NCBI GenBank assembly: GCA_934045905.1
Contig: OW203763.1
Coordinates: 15,506,948-15,570,947 of the forward strand
Source: Leuctra nigra
Taxonomy: Eukaryota > Arthropoda > Insecta > Plecoptera > Leuctridae
Direction: 5' to 3'
DNA length: 64,000 nt
The position numbers and the translations under genes are program-made. Under the pieces are notes generated by a model. That model saw only the letters and a list, made by a program, of their open reading frames with translations, did no database searches and had not been told where the DNA came from. This document shows positions 1 through 14,600 of this stretch, one piece after another (position 1 is the first letter of the stretch; each line of letters begins with the position of its first letter).

Positions 1-286
<286 letters not shown>

Positions 287-3200
287 GTTGGTCCGTCCAC
301 TCTCTCTCTTTCCCCGTCGCTGGCCGGGATTCACACAGCTGATAGGACACGTCACTGTGGCTAGAGACCTGCGTTTATACTGTTGTTTCTTGACAATAAG
401 CGAAATTGACCACAAGAGTTTTTAGTTAGTTACTCAGCAAATAGTGCTTCATATATTATTATTAACAAGTTTCAGTGTTTTACTGAGGACAATTTGAAAT
501 TAATGTGATTCAGTATTTTCTATTTTTGGACAAAGATGACATTATCAGGAGGCAGAAATTGATATCCTTTTAAAAATCTTGCGCCATTATATCAAAAAGA
601 ACCTTACTACATTGTTTTCATGTTACATTAATTATTAATATCAAAAGTGTGCTAAACCAGGTACTCTAACGACGGCAAAACTGAAACCATGATCTCTGCA
701 AAGATTGCAAAGTTTTAAATCTATATATTAGATATATGTATACCTAAATGTTGTCAATGAAATTGTTTTTGTATGTAAGGCAGTCTTTTTTTATAACCTT
801 TTTTTTGCCTCCAGTATTCTTGTGTAGCATATTGCAATGTAGTACACCAGTGTAGGTGCTGCTTTTTAACCCTTTCCAATCGCTGTACGAATTTAATTTT
901 GATATTATAAAAGGAATGAATGGGCTTTACTGGTTTTTACGGTGTCAATATTTTTGCTTGGTCCATTGCACTATTATGAAATGGTCGTTCTCTTTTTTGT
1001 CTATATAAATGATAGATCTTTTACATGAAAGTGGCCTAATTCTAACCCGTTACGTTGCCATAACGAAGCATAGTTAGTGGGGCAATGTAAGTAATCATGC
1101 GTTCAGAAAATTAACTTAAAACAAGAAATCAAGGTGACAGTACAAATGAATTATGTAACAGACAATTTCCGTTCAAGTTTATTCACTTTCAGATTAATTT
1201 CAGAACAATTCAAGTCAATCCTACAATATAGGACACTTTTATCTGTGAATTCAAAACCACAAGTCAGTTTAAGTCGTCTCTCTCCTGACTTCAATATAAA
1301 TAAATGGTATTTATTTTATTATAATACACAACGTATTTTAATTTTAGAATACTTGGTTAGGTACTTAAAACACAAATTATTCATATTAATTCAATGATAC
1401 AATTCAATGATACTCGGATCTCATATTTTGTGATCATCTTCTGATTTGTATAATGAAATTAATATATTGTGTTCATTCTTCAATAATAAGTATTCTAAAA
1501 CTACAATCAATGGTGTAATATATAGCATTTACTTATATTTTCAATCTTATTAGAGATAATTTATAGGCTAGCCAATAATACTTATTGAAAAGTGTGCTTA
1601 TTTGTAACTGGACTTGGGTCACACTAGCGCTCCGAAGTTCCAAATTATTCTTGGAGTGAATTATTTTCTGTTGTTCAAGTTATTCTCAAGCTGCTACTGT
1701 AAGACCTTTACTCTTTACAATATTGCATATATTCTTATTCCTAATACCCTTTTGTTATTTAATAGTTAATTTACTATTATTATGCATACTCATCATTTAA
1801 ATTTTTACATTTCAATACATGTTGCACTATTACAGTCGGTAGCCAACTTGTAGAATCAAGGGCTGTAGCTTTCAGTTCGTGTCAGAATTATCAAATTCTG
1901 AAATAGAATAGGTAGGTACTCTCTCACACACACTCCCTCTCTCTCTCATGTTACAGTAGACTAAAACACAAAGTATCAGTCTATCTTACATAGTAGGTAC
2001 ATATATAATTATGTACTTGTTTCTGAGAAACATCACATCACACCATACCACTCTTCTTTGTCCCTCCCATAAACGGGCTTGAAGTTTACAATTTGTTGGT
2101 TATGAAACCCAGTCAGAAATTAACACTGCTCTTATGCTCCTTTTAAAGTAAAATGTACCTAGTTTGTTCTGGCATCCCTCTTGTCTTGAAGACAATGTTG
2201 TACTTGTTGATGTTCTGGGCAGTACCCTGCAGCCTGTGTTGCCTTTTGTTTAAGCAGTTCTTCTGCATTTACGTCAGATAACTTGGCTGCTGCTCTCGGT
2301 TTAGTAGAATATAGATATCGAGTAATTTTTCTTGATGAAAGATTCATCACTATTTCTTTTCGGCAATATAAACATTTTAACATGGCCTGAAAAATGACTA
2401 GCTCACTAGATAACTAAGGGGATGTGTTTAATGATTAATGAACCACATGAAAGCTGTGACATACATTATATTTTCTCCGTCATAGAATTGTGTTAAACAT
2501 ATTTTGCAAAATGTCAGTCTCTGTTCTCATTTTTCTAGTCTTAGTTAAATTATTTCAAACACACTAACTACATAAATTACAAAATTTGTTATTTTAGAAA
2601 AGAAAGCATGCTGGCATTGCAACTTTAGGCATGTACAAAGCTAATATTCTGCTAGGTATTTGTATATAATGTATTCGGATTTGTTTATAAAATTTGTTTA
2701 GTGATTTGGTTTGCTGTTCTTATCTTATATAGAACAAAATAAAATAGTCTTCATAATGACAAAAACTGCAACAAAAACTTTGTACATTGTCTTCATCTGT
2801 ACAGGTACTACAAGCTACAATTTAATTGCCCAAATTAAGGGTGGCCAAACTTTTTCCCGAGGGTGCCAAATTGCCAATTTGTGACTATTTAATCTAATTT
2901 CATTTTTGTTTAAGGAAATTAGGACCAATAATCGAGCGGAAGTGTTGTCATTTCCTTGCCCCAGTTTTTGGTCACATAAGTCTTTTTCGTGTTAGCAATA
3001 TGGATAAAGGCATTGGAGACATTCTTTCGTTATTTCATTTTCTTATAGTTGGAAATTGGATATTAATAGAGCCTTCACTACTCACAAGTGGCCTATTTTA
3101 CACAATAATACATAATAAAATGGTATGCAACTTGTAAAGGTAGTTGATTATTTATTATGATGAACAATATGCACATTTTCCAACAGTCAACTCATTGTCT

Positions 3201-5570
3201 CTGTCTTAATAAATATGTTGCATAATTCGAGTGACCAAGTTACGGCGCGTTTCAAATGCAAGATATGAAGTGTAAATGTTCATAATTACTTATTAATAGG
3301 ACAATTCATTTGTGACAACCATTTCTCTAGAATAACCATAGCAACAATTGTTTCTTATTTATTTTCTACAATTTTTGACACATTTAATTGCCTATTTACA
3401 AATATTATGTAAACATGTATGTAGGGCCCTATGTGGTAATATGTGCCATTATAATAGAGAATTTGGAATTGTTTAAGATTAAAAATGAAAGTAATTATAC
3501 TGTTATTTCCTTGAGATTCTAGTAAAAAAATATCTATGTATAAATTACGAATTTTGTTAATTTGATATTATTATAATTTTGATATTTTATCAATGCATAT
3601 TAGCTGAACAGTTACGTACGTGCCTAGATTTTTGTGGTATGTGATGGGTGTTTGCTGTTTTGTGTACTACACATTACTGTATATCTGTTTTGCAGCGACA
3701 TTCAAAGCAATATGGTATGGACGGAATTCGAGTTAAAAATTGTAAATATTATTAGCGATTTTTCTTCTCGACACTTTGCGATTACACAAAGTGGCCAGAA
3801 TTCCAGACTTGTCCATTGGTTTCTGAATGAGCCTGACTGTACTGTTACACTTATAATACACTTATAATTTAGTGCGATGGTAACTGACCCATCCTAATTT
3901 TATACAAACTTACTCGTGCTATGGCCAGGGCTGAATGACTACATTATTTTAATAAAAATTGTAATAAGGGATACATACTGATTAAATGAGGTGATACAAT
4001 AACAGCTTACAATTACAGATACTGGTGTAAATTAATTTCACTTGCTCAAGACAAACCTAAATTGTTCTAGTAATTGTTTAGTTGACGCTTAAAATGATAC
4101 AATGTTGATTTCATTTATAAACAATATTTTTTATGAAAGTACTGGGTGTAGTCCGAATGAAGGTACAATTTCCTTGCAATGTTGCACTTGCTATGCATGA
4201 TACAAGTTCTGAAGTGTTTTTCTACGTAAGTGTCTGCAGTTTTGCGTTCTAGTATAGAGTGCCTTTCTGTTCGTAAAGACTTGTCCATAATCAGTGCTCT
4301 TACTTCGGTAGTGATAATGTTGTGCAGGAACAATAACTATTTACGAAACAAAATGTTACATCGGCGAAACGAAAGATCATCATAAGTCATTTGCCTGAAA
4401 GGTTGTGATTTTTGACGTTATTTTGTCGATAATATATGGTAAAGTTCAGTTCTGTACCTAAACCATTCCATCAATTTTATTATGATCAATTTATGTCACC
4501 TGGATTTTAATAAGAAATAAAGTGTGGATGATTGTGCACTCTGTAAACGTGTTTTTAAGTTTTATTTTTACTTGTTGCTCCTTGGGACACATTTCCTCTT
4601 TTATAGAAGTACATAGAATAAATAATATTTTTATAATTTGGTGTGTGCATTGTACTGCATTACTATTACCACTTTGAACTAACTATTCTAGGAAAATAAT
4701 GAAATGAGACAAGTCAAGTTGATAGTGATGAAGACCGAAAGTTACATAAACTCTAATTACCTTTCGTTATGAACATTGACTTACTCCTTTTCAGTCAATG
4801 TTATGATTATATGAACCATTATCATAAAAACTATGTTAAACACAAGTAATACCTTCACCCAATATAAAAAATATTTCTTCTATCAGTTTAGCAAAATATA
4901 AATTGGAACTGCTGAAGCATTGGGACTAATATACAAACTAGCAAAAACAATAATTATTGTTAACAAAATCTTTGTATATCTAGACATTATTTTCTCATAG
5001 TCCGGATAATTTAATCTTGGTTTCTTGTGAACCCAATAAATAATATTCCTACACACAAAAATAAAATCATGCTAGATAGGTAATACCATGGAGGTAAGAA
5101 GATGGTAAGAGACCTCTATGATAGTACTACAGACAGACATCGTCCGACTCCCCACTCACATCATGCTCAAATATCCCTCGCTATTCAAGGCTAGCAAGTA
5201 CCGATTTCCCCCGCAAATGCGCTCAACGCTACTCGGTCATCCACAGCCGCGCAGATTTAAATCACCACGTATTGATCCCCTATCAAGGGTCATGTGGACA
5301 TACCCACGACTGCGCATTGAATCATATTTTGCCATTCTCCCGATTGTCTCTCTCAACCCTGCACCACTTGGCATGGTGATTTGCTCGTGTGCTTAACTAT
5401 TCGACATTCATCGTTGAATCATTATTCGGGAATTGTTGTTAATACCTTTCTTTTATAGTTATTGTTTCCAGTAAAGTTCCCCCCCGTTAAAGTAGTCGGT
5501 ACTGCCATGCTTGGCTCTTGTAGTAAGACCTTCCTCGGTATTACCTAACATTGTTGTACATTCCTCATCA
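287..5570 (+). other. Smad 3' UTR and intergenic DNA
   Basis: About 5.3 kb of AT-rich sequence with no convincing coding potential. It should hold the Smad 3' UTR, whose end cannot be fixed by eye: AATAAA hexamers occur at 1299, 2738 and 4516, among others. Short CT/CA-rich runs lie near 298-312 and 1919-1946. The short open frames here have no recognisable domains and look like chance. Confidence 0.55.
4516..4521 (+). terminator. Candidate Smad poly(A) signal
   Basis: AATAAA followed directly by a GT-rich stretch (GTGTGGATGATTGTG), the usual arrangement of a cleavage signal and its downstream element. It lies 1.1 kb before the next promoter candidate. Earlier hexamers at 1299 and 2738 are alternatives. 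Confidence 0.3.
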
Positions 5571-5621
5571 TTCAGTTACCGCCAGTTGTTTCTGTACACG
5601 AGCTTCTTCATCCGGCTCAAC
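5571..5621 (+). promoter_or_regulatory. Putative TCAGT initiator and short 5' UTR of the CAP-Gly/ATIP gene
   Basis: TTCAGTTA at 5571-5578 matches the arthropod initiator, with A+1 at 5574. The first in-frame ATG lies 48 nt downstream in a good context (CAACATGG). No clear TATA box or downstream promoter element was seen, so this is a candidate start site only. Confidence 0.35.
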
Positions 5622-5630
5622 ATGGCAAAG
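5622..5630 (+). CDS. CAP-Gly/ATIP gene, exon 1 (start codon, 3 codons)
   Basis: ATG GCA AAG (Met-Ala-Lys) is followed at once by a strong donor, GTAAGC. It ends in phase 0 and exon 2 begins in phase 0, giving MAK-PPVESRIP. The start context is good (A at -3, G at +4). The exon is very short and its partner is 15.8 kb away, so it rests on phase, donor strength and start context rather than on homology. Confidence 0.55.
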
Positions 5631-8600
5631 GTAAGCCAATTATACTCAAGGAGTTATTATGTAATATAAAGGAAACTAGACAATTCAATTCCTATACATT
5701 AATATAGCATAGTTTTATACATACATCATAATGATAACTACCAGGTTTCCTGTGACTGAAAAACATTAATTTTGTCTTAATTTATTAATGCCGTGTGATC
5801 ATTCGTTTGTAAGTACAGCATGTATTTGATGTACTTCGGAGTACAAAACCATTGAGACATTTAAATACAGGCAGTGTGAAAACCGAATGCTGACTTCACG
5901 ACTCCACTTCGCAAGTTGAACCAAGATGTTCTTATTATCAAGCTCAATATTTTGATTACTGTTTAAAAAAATAATGTATGTTATGCACTTAGATTAGATA
6001 ATATGTACGAAGATCGTGTACTTATAGTCTCTTCCAAGTATTACCCATATTGGTAACGCTAATTGAAAGGTAAAGGAACTGATGGAGGCGACTACAACAA
6101 AATTATCTTTTTAGATTATGTATCTAAATGCATCTCCAAGTATTTGTTCTAAATTCTGGCCTCTATTAATTACCTACGCTAGAAAACTTCCAGAGCATAT
6201 TTCGCTTTGTTTACTGTTTTTTTAGGTAATCGTAATTTTTACGACGTATAATCTCTTACTCTAAGCAAATATTACGGTCATGCTGCAATTTTGCGAACTA
6301 CAAATTGGAATTCAGACAAGAAAATATCAATATATTTGTCATTACAGCAACCTTCTTGTAAAGATGAATTACCTACGCATTTGTACAAACAATTGGTCAT
6401 CGATCTTTTGTAGGCTGCCTTGCTCTAATTGTGTCGCATACGTAACTTCTACATGCTTTTATATTTCAATGTCAACACCATGAATTTCTGTAGAACGGGA
6501 AACAATATTCCTTATTGGTGATGTACCTATTTCATTCTTTTATACGTCTCTGTAGTATTGAAGTGCTCCCCGATGACCTCTGATGTAATGTTGTTTATTA
6601 CATCGTTCGCAAATTTCATGTCATTGACAACTTGAACCATGACTTGAACTCCGGCGAATCAATTAGATGCAGTTGTTATTGCATTGTTTATTGAATATAA
6701 TGTTGTAAATACTTCCATCAAATCTCATATTCAAGAATCAGTGAAATTACCTACACAAGGTTATCAGACGTAAGTGGTGGTAGAAAAACTACGGAGATGG
6801 CAATGTTTTCATTGTATTTTACCTTTGTTTTGATTGGCTATGGATCCAAGATAATAAAATGATAAGCTTCTAGACTATTATCATCCTTAGAGCGTAATGT
6901 CCCTAAGGGCGAATGATCTATCAGTAATTATTAGTACTATTAGGAAAATATATTTCCAAATGATTCGGCGTTTATCCCAGATCCATAAAATATACCTACA
7001 TGCGCTAGTTGACTACATCTCTCAGAGAAGGGAATAGAATCCACACAAAACGGCTCCATTCATTTTGGATATTTATGTAAAAACAAAATTCTACTGACAA
7101 AGTAAAAGTCTCAACACATCGATGTTACCTGACTTATTGGAATTTGTAATAACCCATACTATTCCCCAAAAAATTGCATTTTTATATGTACACTCCCCCA
7201 AATAATAAACGGTACTCGAAAGAAAATGAATTGACTGATAAAGGTTTGATGGCATCATCCCATGAAGTCAGTGCTAACGCATTATCTAACTCTTTTAGGT
7301 GAGCTCTGATTACATTGATAATAACAAGGATTGATTGTCAAGGAACCGGCCCAGCAGCCAATACGTTTTGTACCAAGTACCGTTTATTATTTGGGGGAGT
7401 GTACATTCTCTTTCCCTTCTCACGTGGTACTACGTATAACGTCAATACGGGATCAGAATCGGAGATTGAACCTCACAGTGATTGAAAGTCAGAATATGTA
7501 AATTTTATTTTTTCTCGATTTTTCGTAATTTTACTGAAGTCAACAAATACATTGAAGTATTCTCTTACAAAATTACTTGTGTCGCAATTAAAAATGTGAT
7601 GGGATGTAACGCAAAACTATGGTTGTTCAAGCTCTACTCAAGGATCATTGAAATTGTAATGGACATCGGGCCTTCTACCTCTGAGGTATCTATATAATTA
7701 TTACGGTCGGCCAACCAACATTGAAATTTGCTTCTACATAATGTGATATCGTAGGTTCATCATAAATTACATATATATTTTATTTTGAAAATCAACTGAA
7801 ACTTTATTTGTTGTGTGAATTGGAAATCGCATTATCTTCCAATGCACAACTCTGTCAATACATCAGCCGTCAACTTCTCAGGCAAGTGCATCAAATGAAA
7901 CGTGTTCGCTGACATTGGCCTCAATCCAACATCTCCACTTATTCAAGATCATCGTACAACTACACCTGCATGTTTCATCGAATAATGCAATATTATAATG
8001 GGATGCATTGCAACTAAATGAACTCTTGAGATCTGATATGTGGGTGGCTTTATGTTGATGCACAATGATTGTGTGTGAGAGTAGGTGTGGGGGGGGGGGG
8101 GGGGAGGTTGCACACTATTCAATCTGCACCACAGTTTTTATAAACTTTTTGAGATAAAAATTTAATATTGTGAAGTAATTAATTAGCGACTAACATTCCA
8201 AACAAACATCTCCTGAATGTTAATAGTTAAAAATAGATCCCATCTTTTGGCAGGCAATAGGTCTTGTTAACATTTTTGAATTTGGTGGAATTCTACAGTT
8301 TTCCAATCATCAGGAATTAGAATACGGAAACTATGTTATTGTTTAAATACCTACCTATAATTATAATCAGGGAGCTGCAAAGGGGAATTGTCATAGGGCT
8401 AGTATAACTTCAGAGCTAATCTTAACACATGGAAATTATAATTTCGTCATTAACATCTTGGTTTTTGTTTGACGATTATTTGCTTAAATTTGGCAAGATC
8501 CTTTACGAGATCTAATCTCTTCTATTTGTACTCGTTATCATTGTAACATTTCTCCATCTTTGAAACCACGATTAATATGTCTGCTCACGTTTCTTATCAA

Positions 8601-11600
8601 TGTATTCATTTACTAAATCTCAAATCTGGTAGATATCGCGTCTGCTCAAATGCAAATTATCCCAGACTGAAACAAGTTTAAACCCAGTGAATCGTGATAA
8701 CTGGACCTATAGTATAGATTCGCATTGTCCATAATGAACTTCCGTAAGTACCTACATTCTTATCATTACACCAGGCCAAGGTTTTTGATCTCGGCAATTT
8801 CAATTTCCAGACAATAAAATTACATTGTGAATGAAAGTCTGAAATTGAATCGCTTTGTCTAATTGGAATTTCTTGATGTAATATTGGATTTAATTTCGCA
8901 ATTTATGCGTATTTCTAACATTCTTAACTTGTGGAGATAGTGTCTAGTTCACATCTACGAATTTTCGAATTCCACTATTGTTGAAAATTGTACTTGACTG
9001 GTAAGGAGAAGTGTACCACTACAGTCTACAGAACAGGTTTATTGTAATACATTTTTCTTGAGTCATATTTTTTACCACAGTATGTAAAAACGCAACAACT
9101 CTGGTATACCGAACCTTTACAATTGACAGCAAAGAAATCATGTAGGTAAATGAGCGAGACAATATAAAATGTCACTTACTTGGACAATATTGAGACGGTC
9201 ATCACATGGCTTCGCTCGACTATGTCTGATTGCATACACACCATATTTCAACCATGTGCTTCCGATAGTTAACATTGCGCTCTATTATTAGTACTTTCTT
9301 ATCTAAACGTAATTTCCACTATAGCTGGTAGTCAATAGAATTGAATGCGTTTGCTTTGTAATGAATTACTATTGGTCGGGATGTGTTCGAAATGTTTCTC
9401 TATGGCGTACTTGGAGAATGATTGTATCTATAATCTATTCGCTGTGCCTTTGGCCCGCAAAATCGCGTGGTAACATGTAGAGCAGTTTTGTACAAAATAG
9501 TCATGAGCCGATTCTTTCCACAAAGTGGATAATACTTAATAATATGCAGTGTTGGTATTGGCCGTGATTTTATATAATACGATGACCGCATGATCATATC
9601 GGGCGGTAATTTCCAAGGTGTCTGACTGGTCTTCGTTTCTCATTACTTATCCCTGCGTATGCCATGACCAATAGAAGATTGTGCTTTTATTGCTAATATG
9701 GTATCCGACAATGTATAGAACAGTTCCTGTTTAATTTGGGGAAGGGGGGGGGGGGGGTACGAACTGTTGTGAGCTTGTGCTGTCTTTGGATTTCCCTCTT
9801 CTATTTGAATTGCCCTCTCATGTCCAGAATGACCCAGGCTCGATTCCCGTGGTCAAACATTCGATTTGCTCTTCGATCGTTTGCTGAGATGGCGCTCAAA
9901 ACAGTCATCGTTTGCCTTCAGCAAATATTTCGAAACAAAATCCATGGCACTCTTCAGCCAAACCAAATCAAACCCGATCAATGTGATATGATCAAACCCG
10001 ATCAATGTGATATGATCAAACCCGATCAATGTGATATGATCAAACCCTTCCTTCCTTCTTGTTGGATTCCGACAGCAGTAGAAGTCCCGGGTTCCAAGCG
10101 CAAAGCTGAAAGTTCACACAATCCCTGCCAAGTCTTCACAGTATTGAATTCGACATCTTCCCAGATTATTCCTTATAATAATAATCCCTTTATACCATTA
10201 CAGCTGAGCTCATTGCAGGATTATGCAATCTATTAGCAATGGATTCACTTTTATCACACACCAGTAAATCAAGATGCCAGTCAAGTGATGTGCTCGTTGT
10301 CTGCTGTATTATTTATGTATTTATTTATTTATTTATTTACATGTTTAATTGTAGAGTTATTTTTAAAGTGTTTTTCTAATAGAATTTCCGAATATCGAAC
10401 ACGCGTGCTTTGTGGTACGCCATGCATCAAATCGTAATCTTGTCTAATCTACAGTTCATCAAATCAATATTTAATGGAATCAATAACAAGATCGTGATAC
10501 ATTTTGAACCCCTAGTTCGTTATGTCCAAGGTCACTTCCTTAGTCTTCTACAGTAGTTCGTCGAATTACAAAACACATTACTTATACGTATGCTATAAGT
10601 ACCCATACCCATACATGTATTATGTACTTGTCCACGGGATGATAATAAAATACAATACAATACAATTGATTGTTTGAACAAGGCTGCCCAAAGTGATCAC
10701 ATTATATTGATTCCAGTGAAAATTGCTATTTTTAGCATGCTAGCATGTCCGTTATAAATAATGAGTTTCATAATTGTTTCACCACAATCTTGCCCGCGTT
10801 CTTTTATTTTGGAAAGTTATCATTAATCTTCATCCTTTGTTGAATAATGTCCTGTAATTTATTAGGTCATCGATTGAGAACGGTTAATCTAGACCACTTG
10901 GCTAGTTTTGCCCATCGGTCATTTCCATGTTGTGTTCTGGCTGTTGGCTGCCGTAGAACAGGAATACCGTCTGAGACATGCGATTTGTTGACAGTTGCTG
11001 TTGCTGTTGCCTCGACAACAGCCACAAAACACAAGACGCAGGCTTCTCGAGAACTTGATCATAATTACTCCCATTAGAAATACACCTTGGCTGTATGTGA
11101 AGTTAATTACCCAAGCGATCATTATCTGCTTTGTGGCTATAATTAATGTAATTATTTTTGTTAGATAATTGTAATTTGATATGTAATATACATTATTACC
11201 GATGTTCGAATATTGTTCAAAAAAATTAGCAGGGTTTCGTTCATGACTATTTGGGGGTTGCAAAGAATTGCCTCCAAAATACTGTAAAGGGAGAGCGCAA
11301 CTTCTCTGGCAAAGCGATTGTAAAATTCGACACTCCAGAGATCCTGCCTGTGTTCTATCCTTATTGAATACTCTCTATTCTGCTATGCGACTTTTCATGT
11401 CGAAGGATATTTCATCATCACTTCTCATATCTCCACATTCTGGGGAAAACATTTAGTCTTGGCTTTTACGTCCGCAAGCAAACATACTCGCAGTAATAAA
11501 AAGTCTATAGAAAACGACTAAATTTTTTAGCCAGACAGTATAGATATAATTGCACCTCGATGACCACTTTCATTTTGTCAAGCAACGTCGAAAAGGAAAC

Positions 11601-14600
11601 TGCAATTATTTAATCGTAATTATTTTTTGATTTCTAGAAATTTCTCCATACAAAAACATAACCGACGTTTCGATGCACGTGTCTCAATCGGCACTCGTAT
11701 TTCAAAGACAAAAAGTGTTTGTGCAAGCCGTACGAGCACATCCATTAAGGGCGAAGGTCACGTGTAATTTAATATAACTTTCACCCTTATTCGGAATAGA
11801 TGTCTTTCTGAAACTGGGTATGTGGGATATGTCGTCGAACAATTATCCTGGAGTGGAGTTGATAAGTGTATCAAGTGAAAATGGAGGATGTTTACCCGAA
11901 ATGCGCGATGCAGAACGATCCTCCACGAGCACCAGCGCACGCTCTGCTAGCTAACCGTGAGCAACATCATTATTCTCAACACGCACATCTAGAGGTTTAT
12001 GAAAAGTTAGTTTAGTGCACAGATTATAACATATCATAAAGTGGACTGCAATCTGTGCAAGATTTAAATGGGATATCATTTTTTACATTGCTTACGTTTT
12101 CCATTGAACAAATATTAATTGTTAAGTAAAGGTACGACGAGAAACTTGGTAGTTGGTTCTGAGTACATAAATCGAGAAATTACTACTACTTTTTCTGACC
12201 GTGTTTCAATTAATGTTATTCAAATCAAAACATATGTGGTATCTCCACTATTGGGAATAAATTACATATTTAAATACAATATGCTGATTGACAGCTGATT
12301 GACTCCATAATAATATGACAGGAAAATAACAACTACCTAGTAGGTTTAGTACAACTATCAAAATTCTCGTTATTCTTACTTGGTTATACTTATAGCTATG
12401 CTGACACCCGATAAAAATTCACTATTAATTACCACTGCAGAGCTTTTCTTTCTTGTTGTTTTTAAAACAAATCCGTTGTAGAGTTTTACATTTCGAAAGA
12501 AGCTAGAACGATAATTACAAAATTTGCGACCTCAACACCTGTTCATAATGAGCATAGCACAATTATATATATATTTGTGTTTTAACTGCCCGAGCGAAGG
12601 AAGGATGTATAGTGTACGGATACATAAAAGTGTCCTCGCTAGCATTAAATTAATAAGTACCTACAAACAACTTTTACGAGCAGAAGAATATTTCGACAAT
12701 ATTATTGTGAAAATAATGCACTATACCTATCTGTTTGTCTATACTTACCTTGAAAATAACAAGTCGTACATTTTTCAGAATTGAAAGTAAGTAGTAGTTT
12801 TGTTAATTAGTACTAGGTCACTGACATATCAACATTACAATTGGAGAAGTTCAGACTTCGCACATGATTTTACAGCCGTCTATTCCATACGGATGGAATC
12901 TGTAAAGGATGTTGCTCTACCTACTGAGCGCTCCGGGATGTGCTTGAAATGCATCAAACCGGAACTATCAAGTATATTACGTTACTTTATTGTTGTAGGA
13001 CATTGATAACATACCACCATTACAATAGCTATGCTTGTGGCATTATAGATGCGGGCGGGCTAGGGTTCGAACTCTGCCGCCGCCCTTCCTGCCTGTCCGT
13101 GCATATACTCGCACGTATATGCGAATACGGGATTGCTCTTAAATTCACATTTCTTTCACTGGATTTCTTGCAGAAAGTCACTATCAGAAGTGTGACACTT
13201 GGTCACTATTTGGAATGTAAATACAACTATTAGTAGCTAAGACACTAAAAGTAGAAAAGGTCAGCTTCTATTCCCTCAGTACATTTGATTTAAATTCAAT
13301 TTAATTCTGTACCTAAATCAAAAATCTTTGCTGCTTTATAGTGTGTCGTTAAACCCCAATTAAAAAGTTTTAAATCGCCGATTGTACTTCACTACATTTG
13401 GTTGGCGTTTATGGTATCCAGGTTTTAGGTTTATTATACAAATATATTAAGAAGTGTGTGTTCCATTCCCCCCCCCCCCCCCCCTGCAAATGATTATAAC
13501 GATTCTAACTTCATGACTGGATTTAATTAATAATTGATTACATTAATCAGTTACATAATCAATTTTTAATCAATTATCAATTGTTAACAATCTACTATTA
13601 ACACAAATACACAACGAAATAGTGTTTACAACGTAGTGTTTTTAGCGATGTCCAATTGTTGAAATATATTTTGTACCTTCTCATTATCTTAAAGACTAGC
13701 ACGATTTTATTTAAATTCCTGCTCACGGGACTAGTTTCATTAGCGTAAATAAATGCGAACACATTACTCGGTTCTTTATCAAACGAGGCCATAAAAGCAT
13801 TGTTCTAGCCGTGTGATGCCAAGCTACAAACAGCGAATAAGCAGCCGTGCGATTTGCAACTTGTGCAAAATCCAGATAAGAAAACATTCTTGTACCAGCA
13901 ATTATCATACGAATACATTGATTTTCTCTCAGTTTTACGCAATCGTAGTTAACCTGAAGTTATCCTTACATCTTTTCGTACTTTCTTTTTCCACGATGTT
14001 TTAACACGTCATATTTGTGTGTAATTAGCTAATGACACGGCGGGTGAAGGAAGGTCAGGACTCGGAGGGATGAGGGAGGAAGGATGTAGTCGTGGACAAG
14101 TTGTATTGCAATTGTTTCTTTTCGTCTATACGCACCGAGGCAACTGTGTTTGGCTCGTACTTTCTACCGTCGAGCTGAAAATCGTGCTCGTTGGTTTGTA
14201 ATTCACGGACGAGTGGTTGTCAGCGACGGCATGGTATAGTTCACGAGGAACATCCGACAAGAGTTGCCATGAGTGGAACTCGCGTTAGTTCAGGCGGCCG
14301 AGCGCTCGCGGTTGGTTGGCCATCAGGCTGCTCTGCTCGCAAGATCATGTCCAACCACTGACGAAAGCTAATGGAAGAAATTAGGACAGTGGGTTTTGTT
14401 TGGAGTGTTTATTTCGAGTGATCGTTTTTTTAGTGTTTTTATTTTTCTTGATTGTGGACTTTTCTTAGATGTATTTACAAAAGAAATGTGCGGAAATCTA
14501 CGTAACTAAAATGTGATTTAAAAGTATAACTTCTGAATTTCGATTGATATATTTTTATTACAGTTCCGCGCAGTGTTTTTACATAATAATTTGTCCGTGT

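Noticed and set aside
2846..2880. Possible hAT-type element end (GGTGGCCAAACTTTTTCCCG)
   Set aside because: Only a short resemblance; no partner end or target duplication was found nearby.
9736..10236. A 166-codon open frame (+) running from the poly-G tract
   Set aside because: No proper ATG at its head, no splice signals. It stays open partly because of the 24-bp tandem repeat, and it has no recognisable domain.
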